Shown here: one piece after another, positions 27,581-37,124 of the stretch
Layout: every line of letters starts with the position of its first letter
Position numbering within the stretch: the first letter of the stretch is position 1
Origin: Mycolicibacterium fluoranthenivorans
GTDB taxonomy: Bacteria > Actinomycetota > Actinomycetes > Mycobacteriales > Mycobacteriaceae
Assembly (NCBI RefSeq): GCF_011758805.1
Contig: NZ_JAANOW010000004.1
Coordinates: forward strand, 404,657 to 468,656
Direction of reading: 5' to 3'
Length of the DNA: 64,000 nucleotides
The notes under the pieces: generated by a model
The model's input: only the letters and a program-made list of their open reading frames with translations
Told to the model about the DNA's origin: nothing
The model's database searches: none
Position numbers and translations under genes: made by a program

Positions 27581-28333
27581 ATGGACAACACCGCAGCACC
27601 TGCCGGCCCCGGCTCCGGGTTTCGTGCGTTGGTCGTGGACGACGAGGTAGGCCTGGCCAATGTGGTGGGCAGCTATCTGGAACGCGAGCAGTTCGAGGTC
27701 ACCGTGTGCCACACCGGTACCGATGCCGTGCTCCGGGCTCGTGAGGTCGACCCCGATGTGGTCGTGCTCGACCTCGGGCTACCGGGTATCGACGGTGTCG
27801 AGGTGTGCCGGCAACTGCGCGTGTTCTCCGATGCCTATGTCGTGATGCTCACCGCGCGCGATTCCGAAACCGACACCATCGTCGGGCTTTCGGTCGGCGC
27901 CGACGACTACGTCACCAAGCCGTTCAACCCGCGTGAGCTGGTGGCGCGGATACGGGCGATGCTGCGCCGTCCGCGCACTGTGACCTCGCCCGCCGATATC
28001 GCGCGGCGGACACCGCCGCCCACCGCGCCGCCGCGGGTGTTCGGCGAGCTGTCCATCGACATCGAGCGCCGCGAAGTCACCCTGGGGAACACGTCGATTG
28101 CGTTGACCCGCACACAGTTCGACATCCTCGCCGCACTATCGGCACGCCCGGGCGTGGTCTTCACCCGGCCCCAGATCATCGAGACCGTGTGGGGTGACTC
28201 ATGGGTGGGCAATGCGCACCTGGTGGATGTCCACGTCGGCCACCTGCGCCGCAAACTCGGTGACGATCCTGCCGAGCCGCGCTTCGTGCAGACGATACGA
28301 GGCGTCGGCTACCGGATGGGTACCGGCGGATGA
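27581..28333 (+). CDS. copR: CopR-like OmpR-family response regulator
   Basis: 250 residues from ATG 27581 (the frame is open further upstream, without similarity). Receiver domain with acidic pair in LVVDDEVG, phospho-acceptor Asp64 (VVVLDLGLP), and KPFNPREL. The C-terminal winged helix ends with VDVHVGHLRRKLG. The stop overlaps the kinase ATG by four bases. Its place between a multicopper oxidase, a DUF305 lipoprotein and a copper-type ATPase, and the CopR-like boxes near them, point to copper sensing. The name is by analogy with Corynebacterium CopRS. Confidence 0.75.
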   Translation: MDNTAAPAGPGSGFRALVVDDEVGLANVVGSYLEREQFEVTVCHTGTDAVLRAREVDPDVVVLDLGLPGIDGVEVCRQLRVFSDAYVVMLTARDSETDTIVGLSVGADDYVTKPFNPRELVARIRAMLRRPRTVTSPADIARRTPPPTAPPRVFGELSIDIERREVTLGNTSIALTRTQFDILAALSARPGVVFTRPQIIETVWGDSWVGNAHLVDVHVGHLRRKLGDDPAEPRFVQTIRGVGYRMGTGG

Positions 28334-29487
28334 GCGCACCGGATCACCTGCAGAACAACACTGTCCGGCAGCAGAAGCCCGGAGTCGGGCTGGGCGCCCG
28401 GCTGATGGGGGCGCAGATACTGGTCCTGCTGACGGGCGGGGTGACCACCTGGATCGTCGCCGCCATCGTCGGGCCGCCGTTGTTTCGGGAACACCTGCGC
28501 CGGGCCGGCGTCGGTCACGGCTCGAACGAACAGTTTCACGCCGAACAGGCATACCGCTATGCCACCGTGCTCTCGATCGCCGTGGCCGTCGCGGTCGCGG
28601 CCGCCACCGCGTTGGTGGTGACCGCCTATTTCAGCCGGCGTCTGCAGCGTTCGATGGCCGACGTGTCAGCGGCGGCCAGCGCCGTCGCCTCCGGGCGATA
28701 CGACATCCGGGTCGCGCCGGCGGGCCTGGGCGCGGACTTCGACAATCTCTCCGGGGCGTTCAACCAGATGGCCCGACGCCTGGGCACCATCGAGCTGACG
28801 CGGCGCCAGATGTTCAGCGACCTCGCCCACGAGATCCGCACGCCGGTTTCGGTGTTGGGGGTGTACCTGCAGGCGGTCGAGGACGGTGTGCGACCACTGG
28901 ACGCCGACACCATGGCGATGCTGCGTGAGCAGGCGGACCGCCTGGTGCGGTTCTCGCAGGATTTCGCCGCCCTGGCTCAAGCCGAAGAGGCCGGCTCGGC
29001 GATCGACGTGCACCTCGATACCCCTGCCCCGCTGGTGACCTCCACGCTGGCCGCGGCCGCCGGCCGATACGCGGCCAAAGGTGTCGCACTGACAAGCCAC
29101 GTCCCCGCGGATCTGCCCCAGATCCGCTGGGATCCGCAGCGCATCGGTCAGGTACTGCACAATCTGCTCGACAACGCGTTGCGGCACACCCCCTCCGGCG
29201 GCCATGTGGACGTGCGGGTGACGGCCGACCCTCGGGACCTCGTCATCACGGTCACCGATGACGGCGACGGAATCCCGGCCGAACATCTGCCCCGGATCTT
29301 CGAACGGTTCTACCGGGTGGATGCCGCCCGCGATCGTGAGCACGGCGGCGCCGGGATCGGTCTGGCCATCGCCAAAGCCATCGCCGACGCGCACGGTGGC
29401 AGCCTCACCGCGTCCAGCATGGGGTCCGGACACGGTGCCACCTTCACGTTGGTGGTGCCGGTCGGGGGTCCGGCGGCCGGCGGCTAG
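28330..29487 (+). CDS. copS: CopS-like sensor histidine kinase
   Basis: 385 residues. Two membrane helices (~32-50 and ~78-100) bracket a short ~30-residue external loop that is rich in His and Glu (REHLRRAGVGHGSNEQFHAE), enough for a small metal site. HAMP follows (~100-150), then HisKA with SDLAHEIRTPV and His167, and an ATPase domain with NLLDNALRHT, DDGDGIP and GGAGIGLAIAK. It presumably senses periplasmic copper and phosphorylates the RR encoded just upstream. Its stop overlaps the end of the convergent DUF305 gene by four bases. Confidence 0.75.
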   Translation: MSAPDHLQNNTVRQQKPGVGLGARLMGAQILVLLTGGVTTWIVAAIVGPPLFREHLRRAGVGHGSNEQFHAEQAYRYATVLSIAVAVAVAAATALVVTAYFSRRLQRSMADVSAAASAVASGRYDIRVAPAGLGADFDNLSGAFNQMARRLGTIELTRRQMFSDLAHEIRTPVSVLGVYLQAVEDGVRPLDADTMAMLREQADRLVRFSQDFAALAQAEEAGSAIDVHLDTPAPLVTSTLAAAAGRYAAKGVALTSHVPADLPQIRWDPQRIGQVLHNLLDNALRHTPSGGHVDVRVTADPRDLVITVTDDGDGIPAEHLPRIFERFYRVDAARDREHGGAGIGLAIAKAIADAHGGSLTASSMGSGHGATFTLVVPVGGPAAGG

Positions 29488-30140
29488 AGCGAACCCAAAA
29501 GGGTTTTCATGGTGTCGATTTCACGTTGCTGGCTGGTCTTGATGCTGTTGGCCAAGGCGACCGCGTCCGGCGATTGACCCGTCGTGATCTCGGTCTCGGC
29601 CATGGTGATGGCCCCCTGATGGTGGGCGATCATCTGCGTCAGGAACAGCTTGCTCGCCGTGACGCCCTGAGCGTTCTGCAGCGCCGCCATGTCCTGCTCG
29701 GACATCATGCCCTGCCCTGGCTGCATTCCCGGCATTCCCGGCATGCCGGGCATTCCTGACGTACCGGGCATTCCCGGCATTCCCGGCATGCCTGACGAGG
29801 GGGACATCCCGGTAGCGCCCCACTGGGTCAGCCAACCCTGCATCTGCTGGATCTCCGGCCCCTGTGCGGCCTTGATCTGGGTGGCCAGCGCGATCACCTT
29901 CGGGTCGACACCCTGCTTACCCAGGATCATGTCGCTCATCTCGATGGCCTGTTGGTGATGCGGGATCATCATCCGTGCGAACATCTCGTCGGCATGGTTG
30001 TGCTCCGCCGACGTCGCCGGCTGCGTCGTCGTGGTCTTGTCCGACGAGGACGGTCCGGCGGAGGTCGTGGAGGTGCCGCACGCGCCGAGCGTGACCGCCG
30101 CGGCCACCAGGGCCGCGGTCATCATCAGTGTTTTCTTCAC
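29484..30140 (-). CDS. DUF305 lipoprotein with Met/Gly/Pro repeat
   Basis: 218 residues from GTG 30140 (ATG 30125 is an alternative; GGAGGG lies just before the GTG). A lipoprotein signal ends in TLGACG. Two DUF305 ferritin-like helical units follow, each with a Met/His site: FARMMIPHHQQAIEMSDM and FLTQMIAHHQGAITMAE. Between them is a Met-rich linker of MPG repeats (residues ~115-140). DUF305 proteins occur with copper-resistance genes and probably bind Cu(I). A CopR-like box lies 40 bp upstream. It shares the MPG repeat style with MmcO of the same locus. Confidence 0.85.
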   Translation of the reverse strand: MKKTLMMTAALVAAAVTLGACGTSTTSAGPSSSDKTTTTQPATSAEHNHADEMFARMMIPHHQQAIEMSDMILGKQGVDPKVIALATQIKAAQGPEIQQMQGWLTQWGATGMSPSSGMPGMPGMPGTSGMPGMPGMPGMQPGQGMMSEQDMAALQNAQGVTASKLFLTQMIAHHQGAITMAETEITTGQSPDAVALANSIKTSQQREIDTMKTLLGSL

Positions 30141-30179
30141 CCCTCCAGCCTGACAGCGCCCGGTATGCCTCTTGTCGTC

Positions 30180-30196
30180 GTTCTGTGAAGGTTCTG
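30180..30196 (+). promoter_or_regulatory. CopR-like box D, upstream of the DUF305 gene
   Basis: GTTCTG-TGAAG-GTTCTG: a perfect 6-bp direct repeat with an 11-bp period around TGAAG, 40 bp before the DUF305 start. It is the most divergent of the four boxes (TTCT in place of TTCG) but keeps the TGAAG core and spacing. Confidence 0.5.
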
Positions 30197-30214
30197 TATA
30201 GGTCGCCCGCGTGC

Positions 30215-32494
30215 TCACGCCGGCAGCTTGAGGCGTTTGAGCATCAGCGCGTTGACCGCCACGATCAGGCTCGACCCGGACATCGACAGGGCGGCGACCT
30301 CGGGACGCAGCACGAACCCGAACAGGGGCACGAACACCCCGGCGGCGATCGGCAGCGCAATGACGTTGTACCCGATGGCCCAGCCGAGGTTCTGGCGCAT
30401 CTTGCGCAGCGTGCCCCGCCCGATCCGCAGGGCCACCGCGACATCGAGCGGATCCGAGCGCATCAACACCAGATCGGAGGTCTCGATCGCGACATCGGTG
30501 CCCGCTCCGATCGCCACCCCGAGGTCCGCCTGCGCCAGCGCCGGTGCGTCGTTCACACCGTCGCCGACCATCGCGACTCGGGAATGCGCGGCCTGCAACT
30601 CGGCGATCTTGGCCGCCTTCTCCCCGGGCAGTACATCGGCGATCACGATGTCGATGCCGAGTTGGCCGGCGATACGTTCGGCGGTGGCCCCGTTGTCGCC
30701 GGTGAGCATCGCGACCTGCACACCCAGTTCGTGCAGGGCTGTCACCGCGGCCGGGGAGGTCGGCCGCGCGGCATCGGCGAGCGCAATCACCGCCACCAGT
30801 TGTCCGTCCACGGCCACCAACACCGCGGTCCGGCCGCCCGCGGCCAGCTCATCACGACGTGCGAACAGGGCGCCGGAATCGACGCCCTCCTGCGCCAGCA
30901 GGGCCCGGTTGCCCACCACCACCGTGCGGCCCGCCACCGTCGCCACCGCGCCGTGGCCGGGTACGTTGCGGAACCCGGTGAGGGCCGCAACCTGTGCCCC
31001 ACGCGCACGCGCAAAGCTCACGATCGCAGCGGCCAGCGGATGTTCGGACTCCGTTTCCACCGCCGCCACCAAGCCGAGCAGTTCGTCCTCGGCCATCCCG
31101 TCGACCACCAGATCGGTCACTTCCGGCTCGCCTTTGGTCAACGTTCCGGTCTTGTCCATCACCACCGCGGTGACCCGAGCCGACATCTCAAGGGCGGTGG
31201 CGTTCTTGAACAGCACACCGCGTCTGGCACCCAATCCGGTGCCCACCATGATCGCCGTCGGAGTGGCCAGGCCCAAGGCGTCCGGGCAGGTGATCACCAC
31301 CACGGTGATCGCGAACAGCAACGCGGTCTGCACCCCGGCACCGACGGCCCACCACACCAGGAAGGTGACGGTACCGCCGAGCAGCGCCACGAGCACCAGC
31401 CAGAACGCGGCCCGATCGGCCAGTCGCTGCCCGGGTGCCTTGGAGTTCTGTGCCTGCTGGACCATCGCGACGATCTGGGCCAGCACCGTGTCCGCGCCCA
31501 CCTTGGTCGCGCGGACCCGAAGGGTCCCGGTGGTGTTGATGGATGCCCCCACCACCGCCGAACCAGGTCCCTTGGAGACCGGCAGACTTTCGCCGGTGAC
31601 CATCGATTCATCGACTTCGGAGTCACCGTCCTCCACCGTGGCGTCGACGGGAATCTTTGCGCCCGGCCGGATCAGCAGCAGGTCACCGGTGGCGACCTCG
31701 GTGGTGGGGACCTCGACGGGCAGACCGTCCCGGATCACCACCGCCACCGGCGGCGCGAGCTCCAGCAAGGTGCGAATGGCGTCGTTGGCTCCGCCCCGGG
31801 CCCGCATCTCGAACCAATGCCCCAGCAGCACAAAGGTGGTCAACATCGAGGCGGCCTCGTAGAACACCTCGCCACCACCGGTCAGCGTGACACCGACGCT
31901 GTAAAGCCAGCCCGTTCCGACGGCAACCGCCACCAGCACCATCATGTCCAGCGTTCTGGCGCGCAAAGCCCGCCAGGCACCGTCGAAGAAGATCCAGGCC
32001 GAGTAGAAGATCACCGGCACACTCAGGACGAACCCGACCACGTCGTCCCTGAGCCCGAACGGGGCAGGCGCGGCGAAGCCCAGCATGTCGCGTCCCATCG
32101 GGGAATACAGCATGATCGGCACCGACAACACCAACGCCACCACGAACCGGTTCCGCATGTCGGCCACCATCGCCGCCATCGACATCGCGCCGTGGCCACC
32201 GTGGCCCATCATCGCATGCGGCGATACCGCCTCGGCGCCACCGGGTTCGGCCATCGGGTCGCACACGTGCGCCGGCACCGATCGGCCCTGGCAGTGAAAA
32301 CCACAGTCGCGCAACCACTGCGACAGATCAGCTACCGAGGTGGCCGCCGGGTCATAGGTCACGGTGGCCGTATTGTTGACGGTGTTGGCCTGCACCGAGG
32401 ACACCCCCGGGCGGCGGAGCAACGTCGACTCGATCACCGCACCCGTGGTCGCCCAGTGCACACCGCCGACATCCAGCACCGTGGTCGTCAACAC
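30215..32494 (-). CDS. copB: CopB-like heavy-metal P1B-type ATPase with CPD signature
   Basis: 759 residues, GTG start. The N-terminal ~75 residues have the HMA fold, but the CxxC is replaced (GVHWAT). A His/Met-rich stretch ([14 protein letters not shown], near residue 92) follows, typical of CopB pumps. Then TGESLPV, the transmembrane metal signature [11 protein letters not shown] with Cys403-Pro-Asp, [13 protein letters not shown], and [14 protein letters not shown]. Usual signatures are CPC (Cu+) or CPH (CopB), so CPD is unusual. Copper export is inferred from the neighbours and the CopR-like box 48 bp upstream. It is separated from DUF305 by that gene's own box and promoter. Confidence 0.8.
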   Translation of the reverse strand: MLTTTVLDVGGVHWATTGAVIESTLLRRPGVSSVQANTVNNTATVTYDPAATSVADLSQWLRDCGFHCQGRSVPAHVCDPMAEPGGAEAVSPHAMMGHGGHGAMSMAAMVADMRNRFVVALVLSVPIMLYSPMGRDMLGFAAPAPFGLRDDVVGFVLSVPVIFYSAWIFFDGAWRALRARTLDMMVLVAVAVGTGWLYSVGVTLTGGGEVFYEAASMLTTFVLLGHWFEMRARGGANDAIRTLLELAPPVAVVIRDGLPVEVPTTEVATGDLLLIRPGAKIPVDATVEDGDSEVDESMVTGESLPVSKGPGSAVVGASINTTGTLRVRATKVGADTVLAQIVAMVQQAQNSKAPGQRLADRAAFWLVLVALLGGTVTFLVWWAVGAGVQTALLFAITVVVITCPDALGLATPTAIMVGTGLGARRGVLFKNATALEMSARVTAVVMDKTGTLTKGEPEVTDLVVDGMAEDELLGLVAAVETESEHPLAAAIVSFARARGAQVAALTGFRNVPGHGAVATVAGRTVVVGNRALLAQEGVDSGALFARRDELAAGGRTAVLVAVDGQLVAVIALADAARPTSPAAVTALHELGVQVAMLTGDNGATAERIAGQLGIDIVIADVLPGEKAAKIAELQAAHSRVAMVGDGVNDAPALAQADLGVAIGAGTDVAIETSDLVLMRSDPLDVAVALRIGRGTLRKMRQNLGWAIGYNVIALPIAAGVFVPLFGFVLRPEVAALSMSGSSLIVAVNALMLKRLKLPA

Positions 32495-32541
32495 GACTCA
32501 AGCATCCCGGTCACCGTTGATCATGATGTTCGATTCCGACA

Positions 32542-32560
32542 AAGATTCGATGAAGATTCG
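32542..32560 (+). promoter_or_regulatory. CopR-like box B, upstream of the copper ATPase
   Basis: AGATTCG-ATGA-AGATTCG, a perfect 7-bp direct repeat with an 11-bp period; this is the best-conserved of the four boxes. It lies 48 bp before the GTG of the ATPase (minus strand) and 72 bp before prpE (plus strand). The distance fits activation of the ATPase. Confidence 0.6.
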
Positions 32561-32631
32561 CCACCGCCGCCACGTGGCAACCTGATCTGACTGGCCTCGT
32601 AGACGGAGTTTTCACGCTACGGTTCTGCGGT

Positions 32632-34500
32632 ATGTCCGGCTATCGCGAGCTCTTCGACACCAGCATCTCCGATCCGGCGGCATTCTGGGCCGAGGCCGCG
32701 AAGGCCGTCACCTGGACGCGCGAGCCGCAACGGGTCCTCGATGACAGCAACCCGCCGTTCTACCGGTGGTTTCCCGACGGGGAGCTCAACACCTGCGCCA
32801 ACGCCCTGGACCGGCATCTGGACGAGCGTAGCGATCAGGCCGCACTGATCTACGACTCCCCCGTCACCGGTACCACCCGCACCTACACTTACCGCGAATT
32901 GCACGACCGGACAGCCCGATTCGCCGGAGTGCTTCGCAACCTGGGCGTGGCCAAGGGTGACCGCGTGGTCATCTACATGCCGATGGTGCCCGAGGCCGTC
33001 ATCGCCATGCTGGCGTGCGCCCGGCTGGGCGCCGTGCACTCGGTGGTATTCGGCGGATTCGCCGCCTACGAGCTGGCTGCGCGGATCGACGATGCTCGAC
33101 CGGTGGTCGTGGTGAGCGCCTCCTGCGGTATCGAACCCACCCGTATCGTCGATTACAAACCGATGCTGGATGCCGCGCTCGCGCATGCCGAGCACACCCC
33201 GAGCGCCTGCGTGATCCTCCAGCGCGAACAACAGCCGTGCGCACTGGTCGACGGACGCGATGTCGACTGGGCCGACGCCATCGCCACGGCCGAACCCGTG
33301 GGTCCGGTACCGGTGGCCGCCACCGACCCGCTGTATGTGCTCTACACCTCCGGCACCACAGGCAAACCGAAGGGCATCGTCCGAGACAACGGCGGGCACG
33401 CGGTGGCGATGATGTGGACGATGCGCCACATCTACGACGTCGAACCGGGTGACGTGTACTGGGCGGCCTCCGACGTCGGCTGGGTGGTCGGCCACTCCTA
33501 CATCGTCTACGCGCCGCTGCTGCTGGGCGCGACAACGGTGCTCTACGAGGGTAAGCCGGTCGGGACCCCGGATGCGGGCGCATTCTGGCGAGTGGTCGCC
33601 GAGCACCGCGTCAAGGTGCTGTTCACCGCGCCGACGGCGATCCGGGCCATCAAGAAAGAGGACCCGAACGGCGACCGCATCAAGGACTACGACCTGTCCT
33701 CGCTGGCATCCCTGTTCCAGGCCGGCGAGCGACTGGACCCCGACACGTTCCACTGGGCCGCCGGTAAGCTCGGCATCCCCGTCATCGATCACTGGTGGCA
33801 GACCGAGACGGGTTGGGCGATCGCCGCCGACCCGATGGGCGTGCAGGTGTTGCCGGTCAAGCCCGGGTCGGCGACGGTGCCGATGCCCGGTTACGACGTG
33901 CAGATCCTGCATTCGGACGGCGTCGTCGCCGAACCCGGCGAGGAGGGCGCCATCTGCATCAAACTGCCGCTGCCGCCTGGAACATTGCCCACGCTGTGGG
34001 GTGACGACCACCGCTACGTCGCGGCCTATCTCTCGGCGTTCAGCGGGTACTACCTGACCGGCGACGGTGGCTATCTCGACGAGGACGGCTACCTGTTCGT
34101 GATGGGGCGGACCGACGATGTCATCAATGTGGCAGGTCACCGGTTGTCCACCGGATCGATGGAGGCGGTGTTGGCCGAACACCCCGCCGTGGCCGAATGC
34201 GCGGTGATCGGCGTCGCCGATGAGATCAAAGGCCAGGTTCCGCGCGGCTTCGTGGTGCTCAAGGCGGGAGCGTCGGCCGATAATCTGGCCGCCGAACTCG
34301 TCGCGGCGGTACGTGAGAACATCGGTGCCGTAGCCGTTTTCAAGTCGGTCGACGTGGTCCCGGCGCTGCCGAAGACCCGGTCGGGCAAGATCCTGCGCAA
34401 GACCATGCGCGGCATCGCCGACGGCCGCGACGAGCCGGTGCCGTCCACCATCGAGGATCCCGCGGTGCTGGAGGCCCTGAGGTCGATTCTGCGGCGGTAG
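32632..34500 (+). CDS. prpE: Propionyl-CoA synthetase-like acyl-CoA ligase
   Basis: 622 residues, ATG start, full length for the family. It activates a short acid, probably propionate, with ATP and CoA. Motifs: the P-loop-like YTSGTTGKPKGI (residues ~240), followed by RDNGGHAVAM, which is more typical of PrpE than of acetyl-CoA synthetase; WWQTETG; YLTGDGG; and the C-terminal acetylatable lysine in TRSGKILRKTM. A host metabolic gene with no evident link to the metal genes around it. It is transcribed away from the copper ATPase and converges on ctpJ with only three bases between. Confidence 0.85.
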   Translation: MSGYRELFDTSISDPAAFWAEAAKAVTWTREPQRVLDDSNPPFYRWFPDGELNTCANALDRHLDERSDQAALIYDSPVTGTTRTYTYRELHDRTARFAGVLRNLGVAKGDRVVIYMPMVPEAVIAMLACARLGAVHSVVFGGFAAYELAARIDDARPVVVVSASCGIEPTRIVDYKPMLDAALAHAEHTPSACVILQREQQPCALVDGRDVDWADAIATAEPVGPVPVAATDPLYVLYTSGTTGKPKGIVRDNGGHAVAMMWTMRHIYDVEPGDVYWAASDVGWVVGHSYIVYAPLLLGATTVLYEGKPVGTPDAGAFWRVVAEHRVKVLFTAPTAIRAIKKEDPNGDRIKDYDLSSLASLFQAGERLDPDTFHWAAGKLGIPVIDHWWQTETGWAIAADPMGVQVLPVKPGSATVPMPGYDVQILHSDGVVAEPGEEGAICIKLPLPPGTLPTLWGDDHRYVAAYLSAFSGYYLTGDGGYLDEDGYLFVMGRTDDVINVAGHRLSTGSMEAVLAEHPAVAECAVIGVADEIKGQVPRGFVVLKAGASADNLAAELVAAVRENIGAVAVFKSVDVVPALPKTRSGKILRKTMRGIADGRDEPVPSTIEDPAVLEALRSILRR

Positions 34501-34503
34501 GAG

Positions 34504-36414
34504 CTACCCGGCGAGCCAGGCACGGTTGCGCAGCAGCCGCAGCCCGTTGAGCGCGACCAGGATGGTCGATCCCTCATGCCCGGCGACACCGAGCGGTAAC
34601 GGCAAGTACCAGAACAGATCCCAGACCACCAGCACGGCGATGAAGGTCACGGCGATGGCCAGGTTGGCCAGCATCGTCCGCCGGGCTCGCCGGGCCAGGG
34701 CCACCACGGCCGGGATGGCGTTCAGTTCATCGGCGATGACGATGGCATCGGCGGTCTGCAAGGTCAGATCGGCGCCACGGCCGCCCATCGCGATCGAGGT
34801 GTGTGCGGCGGCCATCGCCGGCGCATCGTTGACGCCGTCGCCGACCACCAGCACCCGGCCCGGCAGACCGCGCACGATCTCGACCTTGTGTTCGGGCAAC
34901 AGACCCGCGTGCACCTCGGCGATCCCCACCTGGTCGGCCAGATACGCAGCGGCGCAGTGATTGTCACCGGTGATGAGCACCGGTTGCCGGCCGCTGAGGT
35001 CCGAAAGCGCCCCGACCGCGGCGGCCGCGCCGGCACGCAGCGTGTCGCGCAGCCCCAGCACACCGGCCACCGTGTCGTCCACGAGCACCACCACCGCGGT
35101 GGCGCCGGACTCCTCCCACCGCCGCGCCGCCGAGAGCTCGCCGGGCACCGCCGCCGGGCTGAGCACCTGCACCCGCCTGGCCTCCACGGTGGCCTGCACG
35201 CCCCGGCCAGGAAGGGCCAGGAAACTCGCGGCCGCCGGCACGGCGATCCCGCGCGCCCGCGCCGCGCCGGTCACCGCGCGCCCCAGCGGGTGTTCGCTGT
35301 CCTGCTCGGCGGCCGCGGCCAGGCGCAACACCTGCGTCTCGGTGTGGCCGGCCGCGACCTCGACGCCGGCCAGCCTCGGCCGGCCAGAGGTGAGCGTGCC
35401 GGTCTTATCGAAGGCGACGATCTCGGCATCGGCCAGATGTTCCATGGCCACAGCGGATTTCACCAGCACCCCATGCCGGCCGGCGTTGGCGATCGCGGAC
35501 AGCAGGGGCGGCATGGTGGCCAGCACCACCGCACACGGTGACGCCACGATCATGAACGTCATGGCCCGCAACAACGCGGCCTGCAGATCCTCGCCGAACG
35601 CCAGTGGCACCGCGAACAGCGCCAGCGTGGCCACCACGACGATGACCGAATAACGCTGCTCGACCTTCTCGATGAACAGCTGCGTTCTGGCCTTGGTCGC
35701 CGACGCTTCCGCCACCATGGCGACGATCCGGGCCACCACACTGTCGGCGGGGTCCCGCAGCACCCGGACCCGCAACGCCCCGGCACCGTTGAGGGTGCCG
35801 GCGAAGACCTCGTCACCGGCAAGCTTGGCCATGGGTACCGGTTCTCCGGTGACGGAGGACTGGTCGACATCCGACGCACCGTCCACCACGATCGCGTCGG
35901 CGGGGATCCGCTCCCCCGGCCGCACCAGCACGAGGTCGTCGACGCGCAGCGCTTCGGCCGAAACCACCAGCTCACCGCCGTGCTCGTCGAGTCGCACGGC
36001 CCGCTCGGGCGCCAGGTCCAGCAGCGCGCGCACCGAATCCTCGGTACGTCGGGTGGCCAGGTCCTCCAAGGCCCCCGACGTCGCGAAGATGACGATCAGC
36101 AGCGCTCCGTCGAACACCTGCCCGATGGCCGCCGCACCGATGGCCGCCACGATCATCAGCAGGTCCACATCGAGGTGCCGGCGCTTCAGTTCGGCCAGCC
36201 CGTCGCGGGCCGGCATCCACCCGCCCGACACATAGCCGCCGAGATAGGCAGTCCACCAAACGAATTCGGGAGCATCCAGCAGCTGGGCCACCAAACCGGC
36301 GAGAAACAGGGTAAGCGCCAGGGCCGCCCACCGCACCGACGCCACGGTCCATATCGCCGGGCGGCGCGCCGTCGGGTGAGCCGCGGGATCCCACACCGCC
36401 ATGTCCGTCATCAC
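34504..36414 (-). CDS. ctpJ: P1B-4 type metal-exporting ATPase (Ni/Co), CtpJ-like
   Basis: 636 residues (GTG 36414; ATG 36411 is next). No N-terminal metal-binding domain. Six membrane helices, TGEPVPM, the metal signature SPC (Ser292 in VASPCAVVLATMPPLLSA), [22 protein letters not shown], and the last-helix HEGST motif, all features of the P1B-4 group that exports Co/Ni/Fe. It is divergent from an NmtR gene, the same arrangement as ctpJ(nmtA)-nmtR in M. tuberculosis. The alternative name CtpD fits the sequence less well because of this context. Confidence 0.85.
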   Translation of the reverse strand: MMTDMAVWDPAAHPTARRPAIWTVASVRWAALALTLFLAGLVAQLLDAPEFVWWTAYLGGYVSGGWMPARDGLAELKRRHLDVDLLMIVAAIGAAAIGQVFDGALLIVIFATSGALEDLATRRTEDSVRALLDLAPERAVRLDEHGGELVVSAEALRVDDLVLVRPGERIPADAIVVDGASDVDQSSVTGEPVPMAKLAGDEVFAGTLNGAGALRVRVLRDPADSVVARIVAMVAEASATKARTQLFIEKVEQRYSVIVVVATLALFAVPLAFGEDLQAALLRAMTFMIVASPCAVVLATMPPLLSAIANAGRHGVLVKSAVAMEHLADAEIVAFDKTGTLTSGRPRLAGVEVAAGHTETQVLRLAAAAEQDSEHPLGRAVTGAARARGIAVPAAASFLALPGRGVQATVEARRVQVLSPAAVPGELSAARRWEESGATAVVVLVDDTVAGVLGLRDTLRAGAAAAVGALSDLSGRQPVLITGDNHCAAAYLADQVGIAEVHAGLLPEHKVEIVRGLPGRVLVVGDGVNDAPAMAAAHTSIAMGGRGADLTLQTADAIVIADELNAIPAVVALARRARRTMLANLAIAVTFIAVLVVWDLFWYLPLPLGVAGHEGSTILVALNGLRLLRNRAWLAG

Positions 36415-36426
36415 CCATACATCTAA

Positions 36427-36448
36427 ACATGTAAAGATTTAAATATGT
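36427..36448 (+). promoter_or_regulatory. Candidate NmtR operator
   Basis: An AT-rich imperfect inverted repeat, ACATGTAAA-gat-TTAAATATGT, in the 69-bp gap between the divergent ctpJ and nmtR genes. Its AT content stands out from the GC-rich surroundings. ArsR/SmtB regulators bind such 12-2-12-like sites, so it probably represses both genes until Ni or Co is present. Confidence 0.55.
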
Positions 36449-36483
36449 CAAGTCCGTTTGGCTCGCCGTGCTTGAATGGATGA

Positions 36484-36834
36484 ATGGGACACGGAGTCGA
36501 AGGCCGTACCGCACCCGCGGCATCGCTGGATCCCGTGTCGGCCGTCAAGGTCGCCGAGACGCTGCAGGCGCTGGCCTCCCCCAACCGGTTACTCATTCTC
36601 ACCCGGCTGCGCCAGTCGCCGTGCACCGTCACGGACCTGTCCGCGGCCGTGGGGATGGAACAGCCCGCGGTGTCCAATCAGCTGCGTCTGCTGCGCACCC
36701 TCGGCCTGGTCGCCGGCGACCGATCCGGCCGCAACATCGTGTACCGCCTCTACGACGGGCACGTCGCCCAGTTGCTCGACGAGGCCGTCTATCACATCGA
36801 GCATCTACGGCTCGGCGCCCGCGACGTCGGATAG
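36484..36834 (+). CDS. nmtR: NmtR Ni(II)/Co(II)-sensing ArsR/SmtB repressor
   Basis: 116 residues. The DNA-binding helix contains MEQPAVSNQLRLLR. The alpha-5 metal site is complete: Asp91, His93, His104 and His107 in DGHVAQLLDEAVYHIEHL, the same numbering as known for NmtR. The N-terminus starts MGHGVEGR, as in NmtR, where this Gly-His segment contributes to nickel binding. It should repress the divergent ctpJ, and itself, via the AT-rich inverted repeat. It may also influence the downstream Cys/His-rich peptide gene. Confidence 0.92.
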   Translation: MGHGVEGRTAPAASLDPVSAVKVAETLQALASPNRLLILTRLRQSPCTVTDLSAAVGMEQPAVSNQLRLLRTLGLVAGDRSGRNIVYRLYDGHVAQLLDEAVYHIEHLRLGARDVG

Positions 36835-36966
36835 CCACAACACCCCGCCTGACAAGGCAATTCGATGCCGGGAGCCTTTATTTTCCGGTCCAGCCGAACT
36901 ATGGTGAGGTGGTCATATGTTGATATTCCACCGAGTCCGATACCGGACACCGAGGAGCTGAGCAGC

Positions 36967-37077
36967 ATGGTCGAGCGCGTCACCCACCGAGCCGGATCCG
37001 GATGCACCTGTCATTGCAATGCGTGCGATGGCGGCCATCACTGCGGGAATCCGCCCAACTGCAATATCAGGCGCTGA
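36967..37077 (+). CDS. 36-residue Cys/His-rich metallothionein-like peptide
   Basis: 36 residues from ATG 36967, with GAGGAG nine bases upstream. The core SGCTCHCNACDGGHHCG followed by NPPNCN has six Cys and three His clustered in ~22 residues, which is metallothionein-like. It is not the MymT sequence. It follows nmtR on the same strand after 133 bp and ends 9 bp before a strong hairpin terminator, which supports a real, separately terminated gene. An AT-rich ATATGTTGATAT just upstream (36915-36926) may be a metal-regulator site. Likely Ni/Co/Cu/Zn binding; inference. Confidence 0.6.
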   Translation: MVERVTHRAGSGCTCHCNACDGGHHCGNPPNCNIRR

Positions 37078-37086
37078 CCCCCAAGG

Positions 37087-37124
37087 CGGTGCCTTCACCG
37101 GTCAATCGATCGGTGAAGGCACCG
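37087..37124 (+). terminator. Strong hairpin terminator after the metallothionein-like gene
   Basis: CGGTGCCTTCACCG (37087-37100) and CGGTGAAGGCACCG (37111-37124) form a perfect 14-bp stem with a 10-base loop, followed by TTCTGGTTTG. The hairpin starts nine bases after the stop of the small peptide gene. Confidence 0.8.

Noticed and set aside
30128..32590. An 820-codon open frame on the plus strand across the copper ATPase gene
   Set aside because: It is antisense to a gene with all P-type ATPase motifs; long open frames on the opposite strand are normal in GC-rich genes, and its product is Arg/His/Gln-rich with no family resemblance.
32617..34182. A 521-codon minus-strand frame opposite prpE
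   Set aside because: Antisense shadow with no recognisable domain; prpE has all ligase motifs.
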